In this document: positions 46,710 through 59,135 of the stretch, piece by piece
How positions within the stretch are numbered: the first letter of the stretch is position 1
Layout of the letters: the number at the start of each line of letters is the position of its first letter
Assembly: GCA_020064725.1 (NCBI GenBank)
Contig: JAGTWJ010000003.1
Coordinates: 1,488,001 to 1,552,000 of the forward strand
Direction: 5' to 3'
Source: Drechslerella dactyloides
Lineage: Eukaryota; Ascomycota; Orbiliomycetes; Orbiliales; Orbiliaceae
DNA length: 64,000 nucleotides
Program-made: the position numbers and the translations under genes
The notes under the pieces: generated by a model
Told to the model about the DNA's origin: nothing
Seen by the model: the letters and a program-made list of their open reading frames with translations, nothing else
The model's database searches: none

Positions 46710-49700
46710 TCCTGCCTGCTGACTGTATCCAACCGATAATTGAGATATTCAAAACTGTGAGAGTTCAACGTTGAAGACTGATGCGAGCCTGCGCTACCCG
46801 ATTCGCTGTGCCTTTCGCGATCCCCCCTTTTGGTGTCCGGTACCGCTTGCGATGGATGATATGAGAGAGGGCGATGGATGCTTTGAGGGTTGCGACTGAG
46901 AGACGCGACCCACCTTAAGTTGCCGGCCGCCCCGCGTTCGTTCGTTCGCACGCAAACTGCAACAGCGGACAACGCAACAACCAACAAGTCTGTTGTCGAC
47001 TCATACCCATAGGAACACCTGAAAACTGAGTCATGGCCCACAGAATCTTGATCTTGGAGTCAATGAACGAGCAAATATCTAGGTAATAAGTACGACTTTA
47101 CGTTAGATGTTTGCGGTTTAGAAGCTGAGCTACCTATTAAACCTGTGGTCGAAATAACTTCGCTCATAAGTAGATCTATAGAATGTTTCCAGCGGGCGCC
47201 AACACCAGCATGCGACAGAAGTTCGCACGACGTGGGTTCATGAAGAATGCAGGCAACGTCGGGTAAGACTCCCGCAGCTGTCCCAATTTGGAGCTCCCGC
47301 TAGTCTATAATTGCCTCCCGCATTACACAGAGCCTGCCCTTGATTAATTCCAGAAAGCAAGATGCCATGACTGAATGCCGCACTCTGCCTGTCGGGAATG
47401 TGTTGCCTAGCGGTTCCGACTGGATCCAAACTGGTCTCGCGCCGATAGTCTATGCATATATGGCATTCTCCACATTGGAGCCCTCCAGAATCAATAGCAA
47501 ACGTCATAGAAAGAACGGATTCCTACCAACACAGTTGCACCAGATAGCTACGAAGATCTATGCAAAGCCTTATTAGTTCGTCAGAATGATGCGGGACTGC
47601 TACAGTTGAAACAGGCGGGCCGCGACGGAATCACGGGCTATTGCTATGTAGCAGCCAAGTTTGTCTCGTGAACCAGAAGCAACCAAGGGTCATACTAGTA
47701 TGGCAACCAGTGACCAGTGGCACAATGGCATTACACAAACTCGATGGAACCTGATGTATGAATTCTGACAGTCTATAATAAGATCAACCTTGTACAGTAG
47801 TAATGGCTGAAGAAAGGAGCGGGTCTAGCTCTTGATGTTCGAGTAGTGTGTATCAATGCCCACTCAGAACGATTTACGAGACAAGCTCGGAACGACTAGG
47901 ATCGATTGTTTAGTACCGAGGCTTCTGGAGGATGCTGCAGCTGTTTATTTCAAGGAGCATAGAATATCGATAGTATTAAAGAATGTTGGTACTGAGAAAC
48001 TTTTCTTGATGGGACTCACGGCGCGAATTACTTACTATTGTGCATGCTGTGGAAATACGAGACGGCATCGAATGACGACAGCTACTTAGATAGGTACCGC
48101 GCGATCAAGATGACAGGATTGTTGCACTATCCTACCAAGATCACCGATTCAAGCACGGCTACCTCATTCCCAACCTTCGGACCTTACTCGAGATTTGGGA
48201 GCCGAAGTGTGGACTGTACGCTTTCGGAACGGACTGAAACTTCTGCTAGGTAGGGTGGCATCTTGGACCTTCTCCCTCTCGAGCACCCGCCCACAACGAA
48301 GAACCTTCTCGCCCTCTACCATAACCGGTAGGCCTGTATATGTTCCACTAAATAAATTGGCATTGGTACGACGTTGGCCAGTTATCATTTAACGGGAATA
48401 CACAGCGGTAGAGTCCACTGCAAATACCGATCGAGAGTGTCTGAATAGACTCCCACAGCAAGTAACTTGGTCGGTTCTCACAAAGAAGCGCGATTATGTC
48501 GCAATAGCATCTATCAATCGGATGGCGGGAGATCGGTGCCAGAACGGTGCTACCTGTAATACAGCAGCAGATCAGAATGGCATAACAGAGCCCACGGCTG
48601 GCTACGCGGACGGGAACAAATTAAACCTAGTAATCCCTGTGACAATGCCATTCGGAAGAATCCTACGGATGTGGGCTTGCATAAACTTCTAGAAGGCCGA
48701 ATAGTTTGAGGACGACCCGCTTCACTGTGGGCGATATAAAACGGAGGCATTAGCGGAGCCAGGATGCATCTAAGTACTTTCTAGGCAGTATCGAGGTTAC
48801 TATACTGATAATGTACATGTGCAACGTTGATATGGCCAAGGCCCCTTATATATATATCATACGAAAACTTTTAAACGGGGACATGCGTGTCTTGCTGGTC
48901 TCACAACCCAAATCTTCACAGTTATATTCACGAGGGTTCGATTTCGAGACCATTTCTTGCTATTAATATTTTCCGTAGTCTCGGGGTCATATTTTCCGTT
49001 ACATTGTGGTTCGATGATGTTAATTTGTTGCTTAGGATTTTTGCGCTATCCATCTCATTTCGTGCAATCGATCAATGCGATTACTGCCAGTCTCGGGGAC
49101 TAATTTCTGCAGGTACTGTATTACTATAGCTAAGTAGTCAGCAGGGCTATTCTAGAACGAATTTGCGCCGGTTTCTGCTGGCATCTTGCATAATTGATTT
49201 CGAAGACTGTACAATTAAATTACAAAATTGCTTTTTGTCGAACGCTAACATCTGATATCCTCCTGCTATCGACCATCAGCCCGTCCTCTTAACATGCACC
49301 TTCACTAGATTCATCGAGAACATCAGCAATAGTTTCGCCCGAATGTTGGCCGTTCTGCACAAATGCCACGGGGAAAGCCATGGTGGAGTCGTCATCAATG
49401 CAATGCCAGTGGGTCCGACCTGCATGCCTTTGGCCAGGAACGGTGCTGGATAAGAGCCCCTGATTGGCTTGCTTGGCACTAATTTCCGGGAGCACCAGCA
49501 GCCCTCTCCTGAGCTGGGATGTCTCCTACATAAAGTATTTGTTCAGTCCGCGGATCATGGCTGGCTGAAGCTGAGCTACCGCTGTCAGGTGTGATCATTG
49601 CCTGTCGATGCATTGATATCGATCGAGACCGCTGACTAACCCGGCCTTCAGCTGCTTCTCCTATCCATCTACCTTCGCTCTTTAACCGTCGACGTGCATA

Positions 49701-49974
49701 CGAACCTTCATACGAACCTCAAACGTCCTTCCTGTCCCGTCGCTACTCCACCTTCCCGCCCGCGAGCGAATGTTACCGCGCCGGTCTTCTCTGCTCATAA
49801 GGACTAGCTGATCAAGCTCACTTGCGCTTGATCTGCTCGTGTTTGTTCGGTTGGGTGTCCGCGTGTCGCACTTCGGCTACCTCAACTTTTATCGACACGC
49901 ACAAACCAGTCGACGGACGGACAAATCTTCGCATCGTCGCTCGCTCTCTCCCCCATCCCGTTCGGCAGCCCACA
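46710..49974. other. Long region without a recognisable gene
   Basis: Apart from about 300 nt of promoter at each end, this 3.3 kb shows only short frames in conflicting directions (for example 47856-48089 plus, 48164-48388 minus) with no domain. It is AT-rich in part and may hold old repeats. An 18-nt segment at 47660-47677 recurs exactly at 61828-61845. Confidence 0.45.
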
Positions 49975-52390
49975 ATGCCGCCGTTCAGCGACTCCCGGCT
50001 CGCCGGCTTCGTCCGCTCAATACCGCTCTATACGATCCATTTCCTTCGCTCGATATCACTCTACTTCGTCTACTCGCTGACCTCCCTCCTCACGCGGTGG
50101 ACAGTCTCGGTCAAGTCGTGGTGGCGGGAGACGCGGCGCGCTGGCTGGCGAGGACAGCTCAACCTCACCAACCTGCTGCGGCTTATATGGATCGGTGTCG
50201 TATACTGGGGCGAGATAGGCGGCTTCACTGATGCCGTCGCCCAGTGCAAGTGGAGTAACTGGGAGCGATGGGTATGTGCAACTTCCCCTGGCTCTCTTTT
50301 GAGCGAACTCACTGACCGAATGGTGATCCTGATCTGAACAGCCCAAAGGCGCGAATCCGACACACGCAGTCCTGATCGCTGACCCGCAACTGGTCGACCC
50401 ACATACTTACGTTCGCTCGAAACCGGCAATGGCGGCTACCATGTATTATATCGACCGATATCTTTCACGCACCTACAAGGACATTCTCTCCGGCCTGGAC
50501 CCTGCGGCTGTGATCTTCCTCGGCGACCTATTTGATGGCGGCCGGGAATGGGACACCAAGCTGACCGCTGACGAACCCGGCGGGACTGGCCAAGGCGAGC
50601 GAGCACATATGAACGACGCATATTGGCATCAGGAGTACAAGCGCTTCCAGCGAATATTCCCTAACGAACCTGGCGTATTAACGATAAAATCTCTACCGGG
50701 TAATCACGACTTGGGTTTCGGCAAGGGTATCCAGCCGGCGGTATATGAGCGGTTCCGAACGTACTTTGGCGAGACGAATTCGGTGTGGGAAATCGGCAAT
50801 CACTCGTTCGTGCTGGTTGACACCGTTTCGCTCTCCGATGACCGACAGGATGGTGATGGATGGAGGGTCGGCGGGAAGGCCAAGCAGTGGCTGGATGAAT
50901 ACTCGAAAGGCATGCACCAGCCGATGCCGCGGACGACCAGCCCTAGGAAGCTCATGTCACAGCAGATACAGCTGGCCGACGAAAAGGAAAGCACCGAGTC
51001 GCAGCCGCCGCCCCAGCAGAACATGTTTAGCCGGATGCTTCCATCGATATTGATCACCCATGTACCGCTATATCGAGGCCCGAATGTGCCCTGCGGCCCG
51101 CTACGCGAGTCGAAGCTGCACGGTGGTGGAATTCCGTTTCGAGCCGGATACCAGTATGCCAACGTGCTCTCTCACGATATCAGCCGTGACCTCCTTCAGA
51201 AGATTTCTCCGACCTGGGTCTTTTCCGGTGATGACCATGACTACTGCGTTCACCAGCATGCGGGTGTCGGAGATCCAGGGAAAGGCATCCGGACAGGCCG
51301 GTGGGGTATCATCAAAGAGATCACAGTCAAGTCTATCAGCTGGTGCATGGGCATCCGAAAGCCCGGCATCCTCCTCGTCAGTCTCTACAACCCGGACGAG
51401 CGCGACCTCGCGCACGACATACTTGTGAAGAACTTCGAGCGGAATCAAGAACGCCAGAGGCACGCCGAAACCGACCTAGAGACCGAGTACGGCATAAATG
51501 CGCAAACCCACCTCTGCCTGCTTCCGGATCAACTTGGCATATTCATCCTCTATGGCGGCCTCCTCGCCTGGACGCTCATCATCCTCTCGATAAAGGTCCA
51601 GCGCCTCACCTCGGTATACCACCACCGCAGCGATTCATCGATTTCCACGTCGCCGTCTTCATCTAGTAGCTCAAAGTCAGGTAAACACGGAAACCCATCC
51701 CTGTTCATCTCCCCAGACAAGGCGAATTTTAACGCCAAGAAACAAGAACCTCTCCTTCCACTAGCCACGCCGACGCCGACGACGGCAACCTTCGCATACC
51801 ACCAGCATACGCTCATCCCCGCCGTCAACGGCACAACAACGAGTACCCTCGCCACTCCACCGCTTAACACCGTCATGCAGAAGCCTCGCATCTCCGCTAC
51901 CGCATCCGGCAGCATGTCGCCCGGCGGATCGAGAAGCAGCAGTCCCCGTCCGTCAGGCGGCTATGGTTACTACAGCGGTAAACACGAACTCGAACCACCG
52001 ACGTCTGGTCGTGGAACACCCAGTTCTGACCACGACGAGGAGCGACGGAAGTACCGCAAGGAAGCAGACCCGCAGGTCTTCGCTGGTATGAATCAGTGGA
52101 TCTCGCAGTCCGCCGCCGGAGACGCGGTGGGTAAAAGCCGCGAGGAGGCGAAGCGGTGGCTTGATGAGAAGAGCTTCACGCTGCAGAAGGTAATGCAAAC
52201 GAACGCTGTCGGGCGACAAGCGGTGAAGGTGTGGCGGAAGAGTGGTGGTGGGTTCCGCTGCTGCTGCCCTGGGTGGCTGGAACGACGGACGAGAGGTATT
52301 CGTTCGGCTTTGTGGGCGATCGTGTTAGAGATGAGGGACATCTCAGTTGTTGTTCTGCCAGTGTACTGGTGGTTTTTGACGTCATATTAG
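49975..52390 (+). CDS. CDC1/TED1-family metallophosphoesterase, two exons, about 781 aa
   Basis: Exons 49975-50271 and 50342-52390. An N-terminal basic segment and a membrane helix (LLRLIWIGVVYWGEIGGF, about 65-83) precede a calcineurin-like phosphoesterase domain. All metal motifs are seen: LIADPQL (Asp), FLGDLFDGG, LPGNHD, ITHVPLY and SGDDHDYC. A second TM helix near residue 450 (GIFILYGGLLAWTLIILSI) closes the catalytic domain, followed by a Ser/Pro-rich cytosolic tail of about 280 residues. The family removes ethanolamine phosphate from GPI anchors in the ER/Golgi (yeast Cdc1 and Ted1, human PGAP5), so a role in GPI-protein remodelling and export is expected. The long tail exceeds the yeast proteins. 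CDC1 and TED1 cannot be told apart here. Confidence 0.9.
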
Positions 52391-53050
52391 ACTATCACGA
52401 TTCGATTTTTTCGTTTGAGTTATAGCCTGCATGCGGTGGTCGGTGTACGTGTTGATGTTCGGTTGCTTGTTCATATTTTTTTTATCGCTGGGCGGTTGGG
52501 TACAGCTGATAGCATACCGGATTTGAAGAACCTCCTTTATCATTGTTCATACACTTTGCATTCTGAAAAGTTTGAATGGCGAGGGTATTCGCTATGCATA
52601 TAATATACATTTATATAATCTGGTTCAATCAACTTTGCATCTAGATATCTAGATAGGTCTAGAATCACCTGGGATCCTCGATCCCGTTTGGGGAAGATAA
52701 TATATATTCATATTCATGAATTCATATGTACCATCTGAGTGTTCCTGATATAGATATGGTACCCTAAGCTACCATCAGGCCGTCGCTAATTGCATCATAA
52801 CATCGGTATAATCTGTATGTACGCAAATTATCTAACACTATATAGTCTTACTCGGTGAGGCTCCAATTCCGATATGTACTACGTACTCATGACATCTAAG
52901 CGACGGTTGCACGAGAAAGGATTGACTCGATCTATACCATGCGTCCCTGTAATCTATACCGAACGGTACGAAGACGATCTATCATCCATTCGCGGAACAA
53001 GCATCCAGCAACGGGGTCGATTAGCGAGAGAAACGGACAAGTACAAGCAT
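52391..53050. other. Convergent intergenic region
   Basis: 3' flanks of the CDC1/TED1 and phosphoglycerate mutase genes. AT-rich, no coding signal. Confidence 0.55.
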
Positions 53051-54794
53051 TTACTCCTTCGCCAACAAACTCCGCCCGGTCATCTCGTCCGGCACATCCA
53101 GCCCCATGAACTGCAAAATTGTCGGTGCCACATCACCGAGCACGCCCACTTCCTGCTTCAACCCGTACCCGTCCGGCCTATTGGTCATAATGAACGGCAC
53201 GCGATTCGTTGTATGTGCGGTCTTCGGCTTGCCTTCCTCGTTCAGCATCTCCTCTGCGTTTCCGTGGTCGGCGGTAATGAAGAGCGTGTATCCGTGCTTC
53301 TTGCACGCTTCATAGACAGCTCCAATTGCAGCGTCGGTATGCGTGCACGCCTCGATAGCTGCATTAAGAACACCTGTGTGGCCAACCATATCAGGTGGGG
53401 CAAAATTGTTCATGAGGAAAGGATACTTGTTTTCCGCAATCTTTTCAGCCAAGCGCTCGGCGACGCCGTGAGCGGACATCTTTGGGTCAAGGTCATAAGT
53501 GGCGACTTTGGGGGAGGAGATGAGCTCGCGGTCTTCGCCAGGGAATTGAATCTCTACACCGCCGTTGCTATAATTCACATGAAAGATGTTAACAGCGGTC
53601 CTTTGAGAGAGATATGTTGAGTATGGGAGGCACATACAAGAAGAAGGTGACGTGAGCATATTTCTCAGTTTCAGCAACGTGGCATTGCGGGATGCCCTTC
53701 TTGCTGAGCCATTCGGCGAGAACGTCGCCCATGCGTTGTGGCGGGAAGGCGACGGGGAAGGGATAGTCGGTTTTGTAGCGAGTCATGGTAGTGATGGCAA
53801 TGCCCTGCGGATATTTGAAGTCTGGCAGCGGAGAGTTGTCGACGCCGAGCAGCTGAGTGATCTCACGGACGCGATCGGATCGGTAGTTGAAGAAGAACAG
53901 CGTATCGTTGTCTATGTGCAGCGGTTATGAGTGTCAGCACCAGACACGTATGAGATGACTAGAACGACGGTAAAGCGTACCTTGGATACGGGCTGCGTCG
54001 CCATTGACGATGATTGGCTTGAGAAACTCGTCGGTCTCGTCCTTCTCGTATCGCTCACGGATAGTCTTCACCGGATCCTCGCTGGTCTCGCCGACGCCAT
54101 GGACCAGGCCATCGAGGGCAACGTTGAGCCTCTCCCATCGCTTGTCACGGTCCATAGCGTAGTAACGGCCGACAACGGTCCCGAGCTTGCCGAGTCCAAC
54201 ATCTTTCATCACTCCGAGAAGGGTCTCGAGGTACCCGGCGCCAGACTTCGGATCCGTGTCACGCCCGTCGCCGAACATGTGGACGTAGACCTCAGGTACA
54301 CCCATTGCCTTGGCTACTTTGATCAACTCGAAGAGGTGTTCCTGCTTCGAGTGAACGCCGCCATCCGAGACAAGACCCAGAAGATGTAGTCTACCGTTGC
54401 CATCCTTGGCCCGGTTGAACGAGTTGACGATCTCCCCTGTCTTGGGGAAGTCACCCTGCTTGATTGAGTGATCGATCTTAACGACATCTTGCCAGACGAC
54501 ACGACCGGCACCGATGTTCAAGTGCCCGACCTCGCTGTTGCCCATCAAGCCTTCTGGAAGACCGACAGCAAGGGAGCTGGCGTCAAGTTCGGTGAAACCC
54601 GTTTTGTCCTTATAGTAAGCGTCCATGTGGGGGGTTGAAGCTTGGCCAATAGCATCTCCGGCCTGACCTTCGGACGTCGGGATGCCCCATCCGTCGATGA
54701 CGACTGCGAAGAGAGGTTAGACATGCCTTCTGTCGAGACGGCTGGCTGGATCGAGGTACATACTTAGAACCGCCTTGTTCTTTACTTTGTCCAT
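53051..54794 (-). CDS. 2,3-bisphosphoglycerate-independent phosphoglycerate mutase, four exons, about 514 aa
   Basis: Glycolytic/gluconeogenic enzyme that interconverts 3- and 2-phosphoglycerate; filamentous fungi use this cofactor-independent form. Exons are 54794-54764, 54703-53981, 53911-53638 and 53567-53051. The alkaline-phosphatase-like fold starts VLIVIDGWG (first metal Asp14). The phosphorylated serine is Ser67 in GLMGNSEVGHLN. Metal and substrate residues follow in LVSDGGVHSK, HMFGDGRDT, NFAPPDMVGHTG and ITADHGNAEE. The protein ends near MTGRSLLA as in the family. Length is normal. It shares a divergent promoter of 362 nt with the Mediator subunit 9 gene. No defect is seen. Confidence 0.97.
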
Positions 54795-55156
54795 TGTGGG
54801 GCTGCGATGCGATAACGGGAGTGTTGCAGCTGTTGTAAATGCTGTATGGTGTCCTCTGGACCGTTATTGTTAATGGCTCTTAAACTCTCAGCGGAAGGTC
54901 TTTAGAGAATGGAAGGCCCGCTGGGGAGGGATGTCAGGGGGTCAGGTGTAGAGCTCGACGTGATGGAGCGAGGTCGGAAAGAATGCAATGGAGGGGCACT
55001 TTCCGACCCGACCTCTGGCCGGACTCTTGGCGCGGTGAAAAAGCAACCTAACGCGTGATTGTCCGACTTCCTGCTGGACTGGCATGGCCATCACCTATTG
55101 GCCACCAACATCGCGTTCTGCTCATTCCAACCCTCACTTCCCCTTGACCGACATCC
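54795..55156. promoter_or_regulatory. Bidirectional promoter of phosphoglycerate mutase and Med9 genes
   Basis: 362 nt separate the two divergent start codons. No TATA box is obvious, as expected for housekeeping genes. Confidence 0.5.
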
Positions 55157-55552
55157 ATGATGGCCCTTGTCCCGACGGCGGAAGCGGCAACGACGGTTGC
55201 AGCACCCGGCCCGCCGTCTTTCCCGCCCCCCGAAACATTCGACTTCGTCCCGAACACTCACGACCTCCTGCTCCGCCTGCTCCCTCCCTCCGCGCAACTG
55301 CCCCCCGGGACGGCAGCGACGGGTTTAGCTTCACTCGAGCCCAAGGATGTCGATGCTGAGGCCTCCCGCATTCGAATTAAGATACAGAAGGCGCGTGCCA
55401 TCCTCGGTGACCTGCCAGACATTTCGCGTACCATCGAGCAGCAGCAGGAGGAGATGAAGGCTCTGGAAGCAAAGATTGCCCAGCAGCGAGAAGTGCTAGG
55501 GCGAATAAGGCAACTGCAAGCTGTTAAAGATGCTGCTAGCGCTATCCGATGA
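55157..55552 (+). CDS. MED9: Mediator complex subunit 9, single exon, 131 aa
   Basis: Small subunit of the middle module of RNA polymerase II Mediator, in the nucleus. After a Pro/Ala-rich N-terminus, the family pattern TFDFVPNTHDLLLRLLPP (about 29-46) is followed by EPKDVDAEASRIRIKIQKAR and a long C-terminal coiled coil (RTIEQQQEEMKALEAKI to QREVLGRIRQL). This FxFxPxxHxLLxRLL start followed by one helix is what defines fungal Med9. The frame opens with two ATG codons in tandem; the first is used here. No introns. Confidence 0.85.
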   Translation: MMALVPTAEAATTVAAPGPPSFPPPETFDFVPNTHDLLLRLLPPSAQLPPGTAATGLASLEPKDVDAEASRIRIKIQKARAILGDLPDISRTIEQQQEEMKALEAKIAQQREVLGRIRQLQAVKDAASAIR

Positions 55553-56099
55553 TTTCGATGCCCACGAGTTCGTGTTTGTGTGCTGGATCCATGGTATACC
55601 GCACCGATGATTGCAGCATGCAATGTACGTCTATTATTCCATTTTGTTGAAAGAATCGCCGGGAGACTGACATTCCATCAGAATAACATGTTAACTGCCC
55701 GGTGACTAGTGGAAAATTATGGCCTTAAGACTAAGGCGGATGATACAATATTGTAAAATCACGGTCTTACGATCAACTAATCTGATTCTTATTCACTTCC
55801 ATTATCAATATCTTTCGTAATCTCATACTATTCTCATGCGCAAGTATGTATACCACAGAGACCCTAATAAACAATTATCAATATCAATGCTCACGATAAA
55901 GCTCCCAATACGCTTACGCAAGAGAATTGTTCAAACCCACATGTACCCCCATGCTCCAAGATCCGAAAACATATAACTAGGCGAAATTCCCAGTAATAAG
56001 TCATCGGGCAGCCTGACAGCTGGCATAATTTCTATCGTGTCACCATTGGGAAGTGGCCAGCATGATTGCTGCAGTTGTCGGCAATAATGTGACTGCCAG
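55553..56099. other. Convergent intergenic region
   Basis: 3' flanks of Med9 and of the acetyltransferase gene. AT-rich, no gene was recognised. Confidence 0.5.
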
Positions 56100-57008
56100 C
56101 TAAATCCTGCTTTTTGACAGGACCTGAGGTGGTCTCACAATGCCGACTACTTTAAATGATTCGCTGCACCCGGCAATAGGAATATCAATTATCTTCCGTT
56201 CCTTGAAGCCGAAATGCTTTATCCAGATAGGCAGGGCTAGGCTCATTGCGCTACCATAAACTTCTATACCCCCTTGTCGGCCTGTCGGCATCCCCAGTGC
56301 ATCAGCATCTTTGCAAGTCCCTTCCCCGAGTGAGCCGGATCCACTGCGAGATGGTCACTCTCTAGAGAAATCATTAATAAGATTTGGATATGTGTGATAC
56401 GTCTTGGGAGCGGTCACTCACTCCAATGAGGCCTGTCGCCCATGACCTCCAGGTGGGTTTTTGTTGTCCTACTCCAAAGTGCTTCAGCTAGCTGACTTGG
56501 GTACGTAGGCTGTTTTTTCGGAGCGTTCTGCATTTTATCGGCGGCCCGTATAGGCAAACCCCACCGCATTAAGGCGGCAAGCTTTCCATTTTTCGATAGA
56601 TCTTGGACAACAAAGATCTTCATATCATTTGATGAAATTGCGTCGGACCAATAACCCTCGAACCAATGCCTAGTGGCAGCATCTTTCGGTGCCAGCCGCT
56701 TCCAGAAGTCGTAGCCCTCATAGTACGCAGAAAAATCCACTCGTGAAAGCTCCGGGATGTCGTCGTAAGTGGCTTCTCTAACTGCGAATCCAGGAGGGGG
56801 TTTGTGTCGGATGTTCGGATCGAATCTTAGTCTTTCGCTGGACACTACGTCGACCGGCCATAGTGCATTTTCAAATACACCGTCGATATGATTCCTGGAA
56901 CGGATAGAGATGCGCCAGGCATTTCGTATCAATTAGCCATTGCTTGCGGGATCATAGGAACCGAAAGGGACTTTAATCTTACTCAGTGGCAGGAGACAAA
57001 GTCGCCAT
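56100..57008 (-). pseudogene. GNAT-type N-acetyltransferase gene with a one-base frameshift
   Basis: Exons are 57008-56983, 56894-56422 and 56361-56100. A short N-terminus (MATLSPATENHIDG) leads to a GNAT domain: PPGFAVREATYDDIPELSRV, MKIFVVQD and KLAALMRWGLP. The acetyl-CoA loop follows in the last exon as LAVDPAHSGKGLAKML. Beyond this the frame stops at a TAG. A one-base shift at a run of five C (plus strand 56269-56273) restores the family-like end GIEVYGSAMSLALPIW, then KHFGFKERKI. Either the gene is a recent pseudogene or the run was miscalled. The acetyl-CoA motif has lost a usual glycine/arginine pattern (SGKGLA where Q-x-x-G-x-G/A is expected), though it stays close. Substrate unknown. 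Confidence 0.7.
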
Positions 57009-59135
57009 GGATCGTATAGATTTGTATGGCGATACTGCGATAGTCTGATAGCATGTTCTTCTTGTGCTCGCAAGCAACTGGCGAGATGCTGCTTGTCGAG
57101 TGATGCTTGGTCCGAGCATCGTTTTCTGTAGTAAGTCGCTGCCACAAAAACTGGTTTTATCGGTCTCTATATATCCAAATGTATATTAGATTTTATTCTA
57201 GATGTAATAAGCGCAAATTCATAGGTTGAGAAACCTGATCGAGGAGTACACTACTATATATGTATAGACCGTACTATCTTTAAAACTGGTGCATCTATAG
57301 ACATATAAAAGGTGGCAGCCAAGTAAGAAGGGGGTAGGGTGCCTAGACGTCCGTTTATAACGTTTATAACAGTCCATAGCGTTGTGCTGCACTGCAAAGC
57401 TAGTCTTGCATTTACTGTTCTCTCATGCGATTCACGGCTCAACGAAGGCGGACGCTCCTGGGATCACTACCGGCCGAATTAAGCAATAGTGCCACTATCG
57501 GGTCTGATTCAAGACATCACGTCTATAACTCTAGTCATTTTAGGGCCTAACTTCCGAGATATGGGTATCGGACAACTCTCAATGCTTTTCTCCGAACGCC
57601 ATATGCCTATACTTGCTTCGTTGAGGTCTAAGGAGCGGTCTTTTCAATAGAATATATATCGTTCTCTTCGTTGGAATACGTTATAACTGATATAATGGTC
57701 GGAAATATATGTATTTAGGTACGGTACTGCATACTGGAGCTCCGCGGGCGAGTAGGGTTCGTGCAGGAGCATTCGATATCCGGCCATTGGATGTCCAGCT
57801 GAAAAGTTCCATAGGACTGGAGTATTTTCTACGATAAATAGCATTGATAGTTCGAGCATCGATTACTCAATTCTTGTTACTCACATTTTAAATTATAAAG
57901 CTAGGGGCCAGAATGAATCTCCTGGAATTTGCATATTGTTCTCTGGTGATTCTGAAGCTCAATTCTACAATACGATACAGGCGTGGCCCTAGCGCCACAT
58001 GATTCGGGTTAAATACAAGCGCCATCGGCGAATTTCTGCCGGATATAGATACTTGAGGCGTGTAGATGCAGTTTTAAGTCATGGTCATCGATACTCATAT
58101 ATGGGGAATGGCGTGTACGTAGCTGCAGGAAACCTCCTATCTTGCATGAATTAACACCGGCCCATCGTGTGAAACCCGTATTGAGAAGGCGCAAATAGTA
58201 TATTCAGGTACTGAAAGAGTTAGCGCATTAATATTTATTATCATTAGCCGGTGTAACCTGAAACGCTAGTATAATTGCTCGCATAGGTAAAAGTCTGTTA
58301 CCCGAATGATTATAAGTGCTTTAGCTGATCTTTATAGGGCTATTCTTCATATTCGCTATGCTCGTTAGAGGATATTACCGCATAAGTAGTAAGTAAGTAC
58401 TTAATTATCTACTAATATTCCATTCTTCTAAAAGTATGTTAAGTGGCATCGCACCCGTTTAGTGCGAGATATATATATATATGCTATTATTAATTATAAC
58501 TTGCAGAGAGTCTTGATATTAGTCTAGTCCGTATCACTCTAGCTGGAAGGGAGCGTGATTCCTTTTGTGTAATTTTGCGAATTCTTAGATTTAAAATTTG
58601 AGTACCCGTGATACTCATTGAATAATTTACTAGGCTGCATAATAGTACTTATTCTGGCGGTGCTAGCACCTTTAGCGTAGGTATGGTAGTCAAGCCACTC
58701 GAATTCACGATTATGCATGTCATATTGTGTCATGGACATCAATATCGCTGGCGTATGTGAGTCCCAGGATTATGCCTCATCGTACATGCAGTCGTCTTCA
58801 ATAACTCTATATCCTTCCGAAACTTACCTCTGTATGCATTCGGACCTCATAATACTCAGCGCGATCGCGGACAGAATACTACGTGGGCATGGTTGGGGAT
58901 TCTTGCTCGAATAGAAATTTCATAGCCTCATGTATGCCCAAAGAATATATCAAAAAGTAGAGCATCCTACTACTAATGTTGAATTATTGTACACCGGTTT
59001 CCAAAACAACGAAGTCCCAATTATTAAATAGTGTTAAACTTTTGAGGGTGCCAGCCGAGTGCCGCTCAGTCGCCGTCGGGCAGCGGTATGACGGCGCCAC
59101 AGCTGCAGCTCGAGCCGCGTGACGCAAAATGTCAT
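57009..59135. other. Long AT-rich region without a gene
   Basis: 2.1 kb with only short frames, a TA run near 58470-58483 and many stops in all frames. Lies between the acetyltransferase and SHMT genes. I see no gene and no clear repeat. Confidence 0.5.

Noticed and set aside
58464..58486. (TA)n run as a possible origin or scar
   Set aside because: Short simple repeats are common in AT-rich fungal intergenic DNA and nothing around it supports a function.
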